Positions 18,877-28,350 of a stretch of DNA of 64,000 bases are shown piece by piece. Every line of letters starts with the position of its first letter. The stretch's first letter is position 1. Position numbers and translations under genes: made by a program. Under the pieces are notes generated by a model that saw only the letters and a list, made by a program, of their open reading frames with translations, was not told the DNA's origin and did not search any database. The stretch is taken from the NCBI GenBank assembly GCA_965221505.1, contig CBDCSI010000002.1, positions 1,674,001 through 1,738,000 on the forward strand, written 5' to 3'. The DNA comes from CAZPXZ01 sp965221505 (GTDB lineage Bacteria > Pseudomonadota > Alphaproteobacteria > Rhodobacterales > CAZPXZ01).

Positions 18877-20193
18877 ATGCTTCGGAAATTTGCGCTGGCC
18901 GCATCGGCGGCCCTGCTGGCTGCGAGCTTCTCGGCTCCCGCCAACGCACAGGACGAGAAGGTAATTCTCAAGGTCTGGGACCAGTGGGAATACTACGGTA
19001 TGACCGCCGCCGGTCCGGCGATCGACAAGATTCATCAGGCCTGGCAAGAAGAGCATCCGAATATCGTGATGTCCCGTTCCGTATTCGGCGGCGGCTGGCC
19101 GGTCCGAAACGCCGTGGAGTTGGCCCTGACTTCGGGCGACGCCCCGGACGTCTTCTACTCCTGGCCGTCGGGCGCGGGAATCACGGCCTACGCCCGGGAA
19201 GGCTATCTGGCCGATCTCACGCCGTACGCCGACAAGTACGATTGGTGGAGCCGCCTTCCGGACTGGGCGATCGAGCGAAACATGTACCAGGGCAAGCTCT
19301 ACGCCTACCCCTGGGAGCAGGACCTCGAATACGTCTACTACAACAAGAGGCTCTTCGCGGATCTCGGTCTCGAGCCGCCGACTAATTTCGAGGAAGTGCT
19401 GAACTGGTGCCGCGTGGCCAACGACGCTGGCCTGATCGCCATCGCGTTCAGCGACTCGCCGGACGGCTGGCAAGCGGCGAACAACTTCACAGACCTCGCG
19501 GCGCTGACCGGCGGACGCCAACTCGGCCTAGACGTGCTTCAGGGCCGCGAAAAGTGGAACAACCCTGCGTTCGTCCGTGCCCTGGAGTATTTCGTGGACA
19601 TGGTCGAGGCCGATTGTTTCAGCCCCGGCTTCCTCGGCATGCATTACGGCGATTCCATCGCCCAGCTCTACACGGGCCAGGCGACGGCGCTCTGGACCGG
19701 CACCTGGATCATCCACGAAGTGGTGGCGAACATGCCTGAGGACGAACTCGACGTGTTCTACTTTCCGCAGATCGAGCCGGACATGCCGCAGTCCACGCAC
19801 ATGTCCGAGGGCTCGGCCTATTACATCTGGGAAGGCTCTGAGATCAAGGACGACGCCGCGGCCTACATCGAATACGTCACCAATCCGCGGTGGCTGAGCG
19901 TCTGGATTGAGGACGGTTACGCCATTCCGATCCAGAAGGACGCGATTCCGTGGGACGATTACGCCGTATCGGACGTCATCAAGAAGGCGTTCAGCGTCGG
20001 CCAGGGCATGCAGGATCTCAACGTGGACGCGTTCCACACGACCGTCGCGCCGAACGTCGTGCGCTATCTCTATCAGGGGATGCAGGGCGTGCTCGGAGGA
20101 GAGCTATCGATCGAGGACTTCCTGAACGGCATGGACGAGCAGACCGCGATCGCCGCGTCCAAGGGCCAGGTCTGGGATCCGGGTTCGCGCTGA
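18877..20193 (+). CDS. Sugar ABC transporter substrate-binding protein
   Basis: A 438-aa family-1 extracellular solute-binding protein with a Sec signal peptide (MLRKFALAASAALLAASFSA, cleavage after ANA near residue 24). The mature part shows VWDQWEYYG, GDAPDVFYSWPSG, AYPWEQDLEYVYYNKRLF and GQATALWTGTWI. It captures a sugar in the periplasm for the two permeases downstream. AAGGAGAGGAATA precedes the ATG. GH32 and isomerase neighbours suggest a fructoside or related oligosaccharide, but the ligand is not determined by sequence. Confidence 0.93.
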   Translation: MLRKFALAASAALLAASFSAPANAQDEKVILKVWDQWEYYGMTAAGPAIDKIHQAWQEEHPNIVMSRSVFGGGWPVRNAVELALTSGDAPDVFYSWPSGAGITAYAREGYLADLTPYADKYDWWSRLPDWAIERNMYQGKLYAYPWEQDLEYVYYNKRLFADLGLEPPTNFEEVLNWCRVANDAGLIAIAFSDSPDGWQAANNFTDLAALTGGRQLGLDVLQGREKWNNPAFVRALEYFVDMVEADCFSPGFLGMHYGDSIAQLYTGQATALWTGTWIIHEVVANMPEDELDVFYFPQIEPDMPQSTHMSEGSAYYIWEGSEIKDDAAAYIEYVTNPRWLSVWIEDGYAIPIQKDAIPWDDYAVSDVIKKAFSVGQGMQDLNVDAFHTTVAPNVVRYLYQGMQGVLGGELSIEDFLNGMDEQTAIAASKGQVWDPGSR

Positions 20194-20266
20194 CCGGACC
20201 GTCCGGGTCGTTCGCGACCTGTCCGGCGCCGGGCGAACCGCCGCGAAACGCGGAGGCGGCGAGACG

Positions 20267-21181
20267 ATGCGCCGCCTCCGTACCGCAGAGACGCGGGGGT
20301 CCACGCGGAGAGAACGGATCAATCCTCTGCTGTTCGTATTCCCGGCGATGCTATATCTCGGGCTCTGGGTCTACTACCCCATCGCCCGAAACCTGCAGCT
20401 GAGCTTTCTCACCGCGCCGACTCCCCGCTCGAAGGACTACTCGTTCGCCGGGCTGCAGAACTACCGCCAGCTGGTCGACGACGACGTCTTCCTGCTGGCC
20501 ATCGGGCACAACGTCATCTGGGTTCTCCTCAGCATCGCGATTCCGGTCGTGATCGGCCTGCTACTCGCGGTGCTGCTTGCGGGCCGTCGAAGCCGGCTGG
20601 TCTACGCCACGATTTTCTTCATCCCCGTCACTGTCGCCTCGATCATCGCCGCCATCGTCTGGCGCTGGATCTACAACCCCAACGTCGGCGCCCTGAACCA
20701 GCTTTTGGAGGCGGTCGGTCTCGGGGCGCTGAAGCAGTTCTGGCTCGGCGACGAGCGGCTGGCGCTGGTGTCGGTGAACATGATCGGCAGCTGGGGGTAT
20801 TTCGGGTTCTGCACGCTGATTTTCCTGGCCGGCCTGCAGAACATCGACCCGGACCTGAACGAGGCGGCGAAAATCGACGGCGCCGGCCCGTTCCGGCGCT
20901 TCTTCTACGTGACCCTGCCGTTGCTCCGGAACACCATCCTTTTCATGACCGTCTACACCATCATCGGGTCGATGAAGTTCTTCGACCTGATCTACGTCAC
21001 CACGAACGGCGGGCCGAACGAGAGCAGCCAGGTCGTCGGGGTCTACATGTACGACCTGTTCCTCCGGCAGGGCGAGGTGAATTACGCCGCCTCGATGAGC
21101 ACGGTGCTGACCGTCATCATCCTGTTGCTCAGCCTGGTCGTCATCCGCAATCTCGCCGGCCAGCAACTGGAAGTCCGGTGA
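20267..21181 (+). CDS. Sugar ABC transporter permease (MalF-type)
   Basis: A 304-aa inner-membrane permease with about six helices. The cytoplasmic coupling motif is LNEAAKIDGAGPFRRFFYVTLP, the standard EAA loop that contacts the ATPase. TM1 begins LLFVFPAMLYLGLWVYYP and the C-terminus ends VVIRNLAGQQLEVR. Its stop overlaps the next permease start as GTGA, so the two are translationally coupled. Confidence 0.93.
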   Translation: MRRLRTAETRGSTRRERINPLLFVFPAMLYLGLWVYYPIARNLQLSFLTAPTPRSKDYSFAGLQNYRQLVDDDVFLLAIGHNVIWVLLSIAIPVVIGLLLAVLLAGRRSRLVYATIFFIPVTVASIIAAIVWRWIYNPNVGALNQLLEAVGLGALKQFWLGDERLALVSVNMIGSWGYFGFCTLIFLAGLQNIDPDLNEAAKIDGAGPFRRFFYVTLPLLRNTILFMTVYTIIGSMKFFDLIYVTTNGGPNESSQVVGVYMYDLFLRQGEVNYAASMSTVLTVIILLLSLVVIRNLAGQQLEVR

Positions 21182-22068
21182 GCGCAGCGGCGAAAGGGCG
21201 GGGGCCGATCCCGCGGTTCGGCGCAGGTCCGACCGGCTGCCGGCGGATTCTGTCGATCGGCAATCCGGTCCTGGTCCACGCCGTTCTCCTGTTCTTTGTG
21301 GCGCTCTCCCTCTTCCCGATCTACCTGATGTTCAACGCGTCGCTGAAGTCGCAGGCGGAACTGTTCCGGCACACCTTCTCGCTGCCGAAGGACCCGCGAT
21401 GGTTCAATTTCCCGCTGATCTTCATCGAGCGGGAATACTACAAGAGCTTTATCAACAGCGTTATCCTGGCCTCTTCGACGACAATTCTGACGCTCGTTCT
21501 CTCCGTCTTTGCCGGCTATGCCTTCGCGCTGAAGAAATTCTTCGGCAAGCAGACCATGTTCCTGTCGGTCCTGATCGGGCTGATGGTCTCCGAAATCTCG
21601 ATCCTGATACCGATCTACAACCTGCTCAAGGACCTCGATCTTCTGAACACCTTCGCCGGCCTGATCCTGCCGCAAACGGCGCTCGGACTGTCTTTCGGCA
21701 TATTCCTGATCACGACCTTCTTCAAGGACGTACCGCGGGCGCTGATCGAGGCGGCCGTCTGCGACGGATGCAAGGACCTGCAGATCCTGTGGCACGTCAT
21801 GATTCCGGTCGGGATGCCGGCGATCAAGGCGCTGGCCCTCATCGAGTTCTTGTGGGCCTGGAACAGCTTCTTCTTTCCGCTGGTCATCGCGACGCAGAAG
21901 GAGATCATGCCGCTCAGCGTCTCCATCATCGACTTCATGGGACGCTTCACCTTCAACTACGAGCTGATCGCCACCACCTGCGTGATCATGTTCGCGCCCA
22001 TCCTGGCGCTCTACCTGCTCACGCAGGCGGGATTTCGGCGCGGGATCACCTTCGGCGCGATGAAATGA
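21178..22068 (+). CDS. Carbohydrate ABC transporter permease (MalG-type)
   Basis: A 296-aa second permease, starting at GTG 21178 within the previous stop. The EAA loop reads LIEAAVCDGCKDLQILWHVM, and the C-terminal RGITFGAMK is typical of MalG-type subunits. About six membrane helices start at VLLFFVALSLFPIYLMFNAS. It forms the channel heterodimer with the upstream permease. Confidence 0.93.
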   Translation: MSAAAKGRGPIPRFGAGPTGCRRILSIGNPVLVHAVLLFFVALSLFPIYLMFNASLKSQAELFRHTFSLPKDPRWFNFPLIFIEREYYKSFINSVILASSTTILTLVLSVFAGYAFALKKFFGKQTMFLSVLIGLMVSEISILIPIYNLLKDLDLLNTFAGLILPQTALGLSFGIFLITTFFKDVPRALIEAAVCDGCKDLQILWHVMIPVGMPAIKALALIEFLWAWNSFFFPLVIATQKEIMPLSVSIIDFMGRFTFNYELIATTCVIMFAPILALYLLTQAGFRRGITFGAMK

Positions 22069-22195
22069 AACGGCGTTGCCGCGCATCCGGGAAGGCCTTC
22101 CGTCCTGCCGGAGACGGGGCGGCAGCCGGGCCCGTACCCGCTTCCGGTAGCGGACGGCGCGGACCGAACTGCGGGACAAGAGGGAGGAAGTTGCG

Positions 22196-23671
22196 ATGAG
22201 GCTACTTGGATTCAGACCGGAAGACAGCGAGGGCGCGGGCGACGCCATGCCGTTCTACCACGACGGCGTCTGGCACGTGTTCTTCCTCAAGACGCCGAAG
22301 GGCGCATGGGGGGTGATCGAGCGCCAGAAGAATACCCTCGCCCACATCGCGTCCCGGGACCTGGTGAATTGGGAAATCCTGCCGGACGCGATTCGGAAGG
22401 GACCGCCCGGGTCGGTGGACGGCGACGGTATCTGGACCGGCTCGGCGATTGAACACGAGGGGCGGTTCCACTTCTACTACACGGGAAACCGGATCGCCGG
22501 CGGAAGCTCCTTCCAGCGCATTTGCCTTGCGACCAGCGACGACCTCGTGACCTGGACCAAGAACCCGGACAACCCGGTAATCGAGCCGATCGCGGAGCGC
22601 TACGAGACGGTGGACTGGCGGGATCCGTTCGTATTCCGGGACGAGCGGGAGGGCTGCTTCCGGATGCTGATTGCGACACGGGAGAAAGAGGGCCCGGTGC
22701 ACCGCCGCGGGTGCATCGCGGAACTGCGCTCCCGCGATCTCGAATCCTGGGAGTGGGTGGAGTCGAACTGGACCCGCCGCATCACCCACTGTCCGGAATG
22801 CCCGGAGACCTTCTACCTCGGCGACTACGCCTACCTGGTGTTCTCTCGCTATTCCGAACGCGCCCAGACCCTCTATCGCGTGGCGCGCAGCATGGACGGA
22901 CCCTGGGAATCCCGGGCCCACGAGGCGATCGACGGGCGGCGGTTCTACGCGGCGAAATCCGCCAGCGACGGGAATCGTCGGGTTACCTTCGCCTGGGCGC
23001 ACGACAAGATGAACCACGATCCCGACTCGACCTGGGAGTGGGGCGGCAGGTTCGCGTCGCCTCGGGAGCTGGTCTCCCAGCCGGGCGGAACGCTGACCAC
23101 CCGGCTGGTGCCGGAGGTTGCCGCCGCCTACGACACCGACGTGGGATTCGGTCTCGAAGGCGCCTGGGGAAATTGGGAGAGGGACGGGTCGACCGTACGC
23201 GCCGAGGCGCACAGCGGCTACGCCTACGCGACGCTGCAGGTTTCGCGCCAGGAGCTGATGCTGGAGACCGAGATCGAATTGCAGGGAGCGACCGACTCGG
23301 CCGGCATCCTGGTGGAAGCCGCGCCGGACATGGAATCGGGCTACTTCGTCGAGGTGAGCGGCAGCCGGGGCAGCGTCGCGCTTTGCCGGTGGCCGGTGGC
23401 CAAGGATCCGACCTGGCAGCAGATGTCCGGCGACCGGCGGGAGCCGGACATTGATACGCCGCTGGTGCAGCACCGCATTCCGGTCCTGCCCGGGAACGGC
23501 CGAATTCCGGTGCGGCTGATCCGGTGCGGCGAGATGCTGGAGTGTTTCGTCGCGGATCAGGTCGCACTTACCTACCGGATCTACGAGCGGACCGGGACCA
23601 TGCTCGGCCTGTACGTGCAGGAAGGGGAGGCGACGTTCCGCAATTTGTCCGTCCGGCGCCCGGGAACGTGA
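22196..23671 (+). CDS. GH32-family glycoside hydrolase (beta-fructosidase-like)
   Basis: A 491-aa protein with an N-terminal five-bladed propeller (residues about 5-300) and a C-terminal beta-sandwich. GH32-type positions are visible: GDAMPFYHDGVWHVFFL in place of the classic NDPNG nucleophile motif, RDPFVF (the RDP motif) and ECPETFYLG (the EC acid/base motif). It lacks a signal peptide, so it would act on imported fructosides or related sugars in the cytoplasm. It lies between permease and ATPase genes of the same transporter. The altered nucleophile region suggests a less-studied subgroup, so substrate is uncertain. Confidence 0.8.
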   Translation: MRLLGFRPEDSEGAGDAMPFYHDGVWHVFFLKTPKGAWGVIERQKNTLAHIASRDLVNWEILPDAIRKGPPGSVDGDGIWTGSAIEHEGRFHFYYTGNRIAGGSSFQRICLATSDDLVTWTKNPDNPVIEPIAERYETVDWRDPFVFRDEREGCFRMLIATREKEGPVHRRGCIAELRSRDLESWEWVESNWTRRITHCPECPETFYLGDYAYLVFSRYSERAQTLYRVARSMDGPWESRAHEAIDGRRFYAAKSASDGNRRVTFAWAHDKMNHDPDSTWEWGGRFASPRELVSQPGGTLTTRLVPEVAAAYDTDVGFGLEGAWGNWERDGSTVRAEAHSGYAYATLQVSRQELMLETEIELQGATDSAGILVEAAPDMESGYFVEVSGSRGSVALCRWPVAKDPTWQQMSGDRREPDIDTPLVQHRIPVLPGNGRIPVRLIRCGEMLECFVADQVALTYRIYERTGTMLGLYVQEGEATFRNLSVRRPGT

Positions 23672-23697
23672 CACCTGCCCGAGCCGGAACGGAATTC

Positions 23698-23724
23698 GGC
23701 GGCCGGCGGAAGGGCACGGCCGCC
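23698..23724 (+). promoter_or_regulatory. Intercistronic hairpin
   Basis: GGCGGCCG and CGGCCGCC form a perfect 8-bp stem with an 11-nt loop between the GH32 and ATPase genes. There is no U-tract, so transcription probably continues. Confidence 0.35.
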
Positions 23725-23743
23725 GCCGATACGGGAGAGCGAG

Positions 23744-24862
23744 ATGGAGACGGGTGAAGGACCCGCAACGACGGTCCGGGTCTCGGAAATGGTCAAGAAC
23801 ATCGGCCGGACGAAAGTCCTGAAGGGAGTCGACCTCGAAGTCCCGGCCGGCGAGTTCGTAGTGGTTCTCGGCCCTTCCGGCTGCGGCAAGACAACGCTCC
23901 TGCGGATCGTCGCCGGGCTCGAGCGACCGACCCGGGGCGAGATCTTCTTTTCCGGCGACCGCGTCACCGACCTGGAGCCGAAGGAGCGCAACATCGCGAT
24001 GGTGTTTCAGAACTACGCCCTCTATCCGCACATGACCGCCTACGAGAACCAGGCGTTCAGCCTCAAGATTGCGCGGAACAGCCGTAGCGCGATCGACGGC
24101 GCGGTACGACGGACAGCCGGAATGCTCGGCCTCGAACGGCTGCTGACCCGGCTTCCCCGCGAGCTCTCGGGCGGTCAACGGCAGCGCGTGGCGATGGGTC
24201 GGGCCATCGTGCGGTCGCCGAGGGTGTTCCTGTTCGACGAGCCGTTATCCAACCTGGACGCCAAACTCCGGGTGCAGATGCGGGTGGAGATCAAGGATCT
24301 CCATCGGAGTCTCGGCGCCACCTCGATCTACGTAACCCACGATCAGGTCGAAGCCATGACCATGGCCGACCGCATCGTCGTGATGAACGCCGGACGGATC
24401 GAGCAGGTGGGGATGCCGCTGGAAATCTTCGACCGGCCGGCCAACCGCTTCGTCGCGGGCTTTACCGGATCCCCGGCAATGAATTTTTTCCCGGCTTCCG
24501 TGGAAGCGAACGGCTCCGGCGTGACGGCCCGGTTCGGCGAGCGTCAGAGCGTCCCGCTGCGGGCGGAATTCGGCGCGCAAGGGGGGCGGAGCGTGGAAGC
24601 GGGAATCCGGCCTCATCACCTGGCCGTCGCCGAGGGCGGATCGCTGCGTGCCGCAGTCAAGAGCGTTCAGCCTACCGGCGTGGAGACCATCGTCGTCTGC
24701 GAGGCGGGCGGGCGGGAGCTGGTCATGCAAACGCTGGACCGTACGCCGCTGCGGGAAGGCGAGCGTATCCGGCTCGGCGTGAGGCCCGACGACGTGCACC
24801 TGTTCGATTCCGGGACCGGCGAGCGAATCGAAGCGCGAGCGCCGGAGGTCGGAGGAGACTGA
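23744..24862 (+). CDS. Sugar ABC transporter ATP-binding protein (MalK/UgpC-type)
   Basis: A 372-aa ATPase with Walker A GPSGCGKTT (about residue 45), Q-loop MVFQNYALYPHM, signature LSGGQRQRVAMGRAI, Walker B VFLFDEPLSNLDAKLR and switch VTHDQVEAM. The C-terminal third is the TOBE/OB regulatory domain (AGIRPHHLAV, IRLGVRPDDVHLF). It drives the MalFG-type permeases encoded upstream. Confidence 0.95.
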   Translation: METGEGPATTVRVSEMVKNIGRTKVLKGVDLEVPAGEFVVVLGPSGCGKTTLLRIVAGLERPTRGEIFFSGDRVTDLEPKERNIAMVFQNYALYPHMTAYENQAFSLKIARNSRSAIDGAVRRTAGMLGLERLLTRLPRELSGGQRQRVAMGRAIVRSPRVFLFDEPLSNLDAKLRVQMRVEIKDLHRSLGATSIYVTHDQVEAMTMADRIVVMNAGRIEQVGMPLEIFDRPANRFVAGFTGSPAMNFFPASVEANGSGVTARFGERQSVPLRAEFGAQGGRSVEAGIRPHHLAVAEGGSLRAAVKSVQPTGVETIVVCEAGGRELVMQTLDRTPLREGERIRLGVRPDDVHLFDSGTGERIEARAPEVGGD

Positions 24863-24896
24863 TCGGCAACAACCGTCCGGCGGAGGGAGGAGAATC

Positions 24897-26345
24897 ATGG
24901 ACCATTGGACGATAGAGCGCGCAAGTCACCGGATCCCGCTGGTCCTGCACAACCCGGGTTGCCGCGCGCGAGCGGACGAACCGGCGGAGGTCGCGATCCA
25001 CTTCTCGACGTTCGGTCCGTCGAGCGAGGGGCTGAGCATGACCGATTCCGCCGGCGATCCGGTCCCCTGTCAGGTGCTGGACGCGAGCGCATCCGAACCG
25101 GGGCGGTTGAGGTTCGCCAATCTGTGCTTCTTGGCCAATTTTGTTGAAGGCCAGGAATCCGCCGACTACTACCTGTACCTGTCCGAGCGAGCGTTGGACG
25201 GCGGCGAGCCGGACGGAATACGGCAGGAAGCCCCCGTCCTGGAGGACGGCTACCGGCGTCTCGACACCGGCGCGTACACGATCGAACTCTGTACAGGCAC
25301 GGCCGGCGGGGACGGCGGCAGCAAGTGGGGAATACGCCATTTCGAACACAACCGGCAGCGGGTCAACCTGATCCACCGGAACGGCAACGCGTTCGGAGGC
25401 GTGTACGGGCCTTTCTTCACGCCCGAGAACGGACTGGTCAACCCGCCGGCACACGCGGTGGCGGAGTTCGAGCCGCTGGCCGAGGGTCCGGTGGTTTGCG
25501 AGTACCGGATGCGGGTCCGGGTGCCCGACGGGCTGAGGCCGGAGTTGCGGGGCAAGAACCTGGACGTGCGCTGGCGCTTCCATTACCGGTCCCACTGGTT
25601 CGTGCGCAGCTACTACCCGGACGACTACGAGACGGTCATCGACGGGCGCGAATGCCGCAACCGAATCACGGTGGGCGACGAGATCGAGAGCGGCAAGGGA
25701 AACCTGCTCCTCTCCGCCTACAAGCACCAAGACGGCACGGCATACCGTGCCGGAGACCTCTACGCCGAGATCCTGCTCGCCCGGATCGAGGATCTGAAGC
25801 GGCGCGAACCGGAACTGATCGCGCAAGCAATGGACCGCCTCGGCATCGATCCGGCCGAAGCGCCGTCCGAATGGAGCTGGGACCACTACTGGCGCCTGTT
25901 CTGCGTCGTCGAGGCCTTGCTGCCCGAGGAGGTCCTGCGCGAGGAAACGGAGCGGATCTGGAAATCCGCCAACGACGTCGTGTGGTCGGACGCGCAGCGA
26001 AACCTGATGAAATACACGGAAGATTTCGTCGACGTGAACCGCGAGCCGACCCAGACGATTTTTCCGCTCAACGCGCGCAAGACCTGCGAGTACAGCCCTC
26101 TGACGGGGTATTCCTTCGTGCGATACGTGAACCGGACCGTACCCCGTATGCAGATCGTCCAGCGTCACGATTCCGGTTGGGTCAATTGGGGCACCAACGG
26201 CGAGAACGAGTATCCGGAACTGCCTTCGGGTTCCACCATCTGGTCGGCCTACGGGCAATTCGACGACTGGGAGGCGGAAGCCGGGAACATGGAGAATCCG
26301 GTCGCGGTCAGCGTCCGGCCTTTAGAGCGGCACTACCGAATCTGA
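24897..26345 (+). CDS. Unknown protein of the sugar operon (possible beta-sandwich, sugar-related)
   Basis: A 482-aa protein that I cannot assign. The N-terminal 90 residues (RIPLVLHNPGCRARADEP, then FANLCFLANFVEGQESADYY) look like an immunoglobulin/RIFT-type beta domain. The middle is rich in Trp, Tyr and Glu (VRWRFHYRSHWFVRSYYP), as in carbohydrate-active beta proteins. No signal peptide or membrane segment is visible. GGAGGGAGGAG precedes the ATG closely. It is cotranscribed with the sugar transporter, so a role in handling the imported saccharide is the best guess. A distant relation to YetA/PcRGLX-type polysaccharide-degradation proteins is possible but unproven. Confidence 0.7.
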   Translation: MDHWTIERASHRIPLVLHNPGCRARADEPAEVAIHFSTFGPSSEGLSMTDSAGDPVPCQVLDASASEPGRLRFANLCFLANFVEGQESADYYLYLSERALDGGEPDGIRQEAPVLEDGYRRLDTGAYTIELCTGTAGGDGGSKWGIRHFEHNRQRVNLIHRNGNAFGGVYGPFFTPENGLVNPPAHAVAEFEPLAEGPVVCEYRMRVRVPDGLRPELRGKNLDVRWRFHYRSHWFVRSYYPDDYETVIDGRECRNRITVGDEIESGKGNLLLSAYKHQDGTAYRAGDLYAEILLARIEDLKRREPELIAQAMDRLGIDPAEAPSEWSWDHYWRLFCVVEALLPEEVLREETERIWKSANDVVWSDAQRNLMKYTEDFVDVNREPTQTIFPLNARKTCEYSPLTGYSFVRYVNRTVPRMQIVQRHDSGWVNWGTNGENEYPELPSGSTIWSAYGQFDDWEAEAGNMENPVAVSVRPLERHYRI

Positions 26346-26466
26346 CCGCCCTCGTCAGCCGGCGCACGGTTCCGGCGGGCGTCGCGCAGGGGCGTACCGC
26401 GGGGCCGAGCGTTTCTTGCGCCGCGGGGACGGTTCGGATTGGAGAAGACAGGATCGGAGACGCCAG

Positions 26467-27498
26467 ATGGCCAGCATGACCGCGGTGTACCTGCCGGGAG
26501 ACCGGCGGGTCGAAGTCCGCAGCGTCGCGGTTCCGAAGCCGGGACCGGACGAGGTCTTGATCGAGATCAAGGCTTCCTGCATTTGCCGCAGCGACCTGAG
26601 CCTCTACTACGGAAACGCGGTGGTCGGCGGCGAGGCGGCCGGCCGATGCATCACCGGGCACGAACCCGCAGGCGAGGTGGTGGAGGTGGGCGCGGACGTC
26701 CGGGGATTCGGCATCGGCGACCGCGCTGCCGCATATCTCGCCATAGGGTGCGGACATTGCGCGTTTTGCCGGCAGGGAAACCATCACCACTGTCCGACCT
26801 GGAAGTGTCTCGGATTTACCGCCGACGGCGGGAATGCGGAGTTCCTGAAGGTTCCTGCCCGCAACTTGCTGAAGACTCCGTCGCACATGTCGCATCTGGC
26901 TGCGGCGATTTCCACCGACGCGTTTGGAACGCTGTTTTCCGCCTGCCGGAAGCTCGGCGTCAACGGCCTGTCGCGGGTCGGGATCTGGGGGCTCGGGCCG
27001 ATGGGATCGAGCGGCGTGCTCGCGGCGCACGCCATGGGCGGCAGCGTCGTCGCGCTGGACCCGATGGAAAATCGCCGGAAGTTCGCGGCCGGACTCGGCG
27101 CCGACCTCGTGCTCGATCCGAAGGACCCGCAGGCGGTCGATCGCGTGCGGGAGTTTGCCGGGGGAGACGGTCTGGACAGCGCGATCGACTGTTCCGGCAA
27201 TTCGGCGGCGCACAATATGGCGCTGGACGCCTTGGCGCCGTTCGGCCGGCTGGCGATGATCGGCGAAGCGCAGGAGACCACCATTCGCCCGAGCGACCAC
27301 ATGATCCGCAAGCAACTCAGCGCGTTCGGTTCTTGGTACTTCGCGACGAACGAGTATTCGGACATTCTCGCCCTGATCGAGCGGAAGAACGTGGATCTCG
27401 AGCGTCTTGCCACGCATACCTTCCGCCTCGACGAAGCCGAGACCGCGTTTCGGATGTTCGACGATCGCGAGACGGAAAAGGCCGTGTTCGTCCGCTGA
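26467..27498 (+). CDS. Zinc-dependent alcohol dehydrogenase family protein
   Basis: A 343-aa medium-chain dehydrogenase. It has the catalytic-zinc Cys in SCICRSDL, ITGHEPAGEV, the structural-zinc cysteines in GCGHCAFCRQGNHHHCP and the Rossmann motif GIWGLGPMGSSG. The family oxidises sugar alcohols or sugars to ketones using NAD(P). It closes the sugar operon, so oxidation of the imported sugar or its product is plausible. ATG 26467 is preceded by CGGAG; a longer in-frame start upstream adds an Arg-rich tail and is less likely. Confidence 0.88.
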   Translation: MASMTAVYLPGDRRVEVRSVAVPKPGPDEVLIEIKASCICRSDLSLYYGNAVVGGEAAGRCITGHEPAGEVVEVGADVRGFGIGDRAAAYLAIGCGHCAFCRQGNHHHCPTWKCLGFTADGGNAEFLKVPARNLLKTPSHMSHLAAAISTDAFGTLFSACRKLGVNGLSRVGIWGLGPMGSSGVLAAHAMGGSVVALDPMENRRKFAAGLGADLVLDPKDPQAVDRVREFAGGDGLDSAIDCSGNSAAHNMALDALAPFGRLAMIGEAQETTIRPSDHMIRKQLSAFGSWYFATNEYSDILALIERKNVDLERLATHTFRLDEAETAFRMFDDRETEKAVFVR

Positions 27499-27781
27499 CC
27501 GGACGCGGCGACCGGTGCACGGAAATCGGCAGCCGGCGTCGGGAAGTCTTGCCGCAATTCCCGGCGGGTGCGCCCCCCGAATTCTGCAAGCGAATTGACT
27601 GCGGGCGAGAATCCGGGTATTCCGTTCATGCTCTGAGGTTCGCCGCACGGATGCGGGATTTGACGTCCGGGGCCGCATGGCTGCGGCCGGGACGGGACGA
27701 CGGATTCTTGGGGCGCGATCCTTACTCCTCGGACCGGTTCGCGCAATCGCCGGACCCCCTCTCGCCGATGCGGAGAACGCC

Positions 27782-28318
27782 ATGAACGTCAACGCCATTC
27801 CGGCCGGCAAGAACGTGCCGACCGACATCAACGTCGTGATCGAGATCCCCGGCGGCGCCGGGGGCGGCGGACCGGTCAAGTACGAGATCGACAAGGATTC
27901 CGGCGCCGTAATGGTCGACCGCATCGTGCCCACCCCGATGTACTACCCCTGCAACTACGGGTTTATCCCCAACACGCTGCACGACGACGGCGATCCGACG
28001 GACGTCCTGGTGCGCACCGACGTGGCGCTTTCGCCCGGCGTGGTGATCCGCTGCCGGCCCATCGGCGTCCTCAACATGGAGGACGAGGCCGGCGTCGACG
28101 ACAAGATCGTCGCCGTTCCGCACGACAAGGTGGACGCGTTCCAGCGCCATATCCGCGACGTGTCGGACCTTCCCGAGGTCGAGCGCGAGCGGATCAAGCA
28201 TTTCTTCGAACGCTACAAGGACCTCGAGCCGGAGAAGTGGGTCAAGGTGACCGGCTGGCAGGGGCGCGAGGAGGCCGAAGCCGTCATCCTCCGCTCCTTC
28301 GAGGCCGCCGGCAAATAG
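27782..28318 (+). CDS. ppa: Inorganic pyrophosphatase (family I)
   Basis: A 178-aa soluble pyrophosphatase that hydrolyses PPi to phosphate and pulls biosynthetic reactions forward. It has YYPCNYGFIPNTL and the metal-binding signature DGDPTDVLV, with the usual C-terminal EPEKWVKVTGW. ATG 27782 has GGAG 6 nt upstream. Standard family length. Confidence 0.96.
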   Translation: MNVNAIPAGKNVPTDINVVIEIPGGAGGGGPVKYEIDKDSGAVMVDRIVPTPMYYPCNYGFIPNTLHDDGDPTDVLVRTDVALSPGVVIRCRPIGVLNMEDEAGVDDKIVAVPHDKVDAFQRHIRDVSDLPEVERERIKHFFERYKDLEPEKWVKVTGWQGREEAEAVILRSFEAAGK

Positions 28319-28350
28319 GTTCCGGGCGCGTGCCCGGATCGCGGGTCGCC

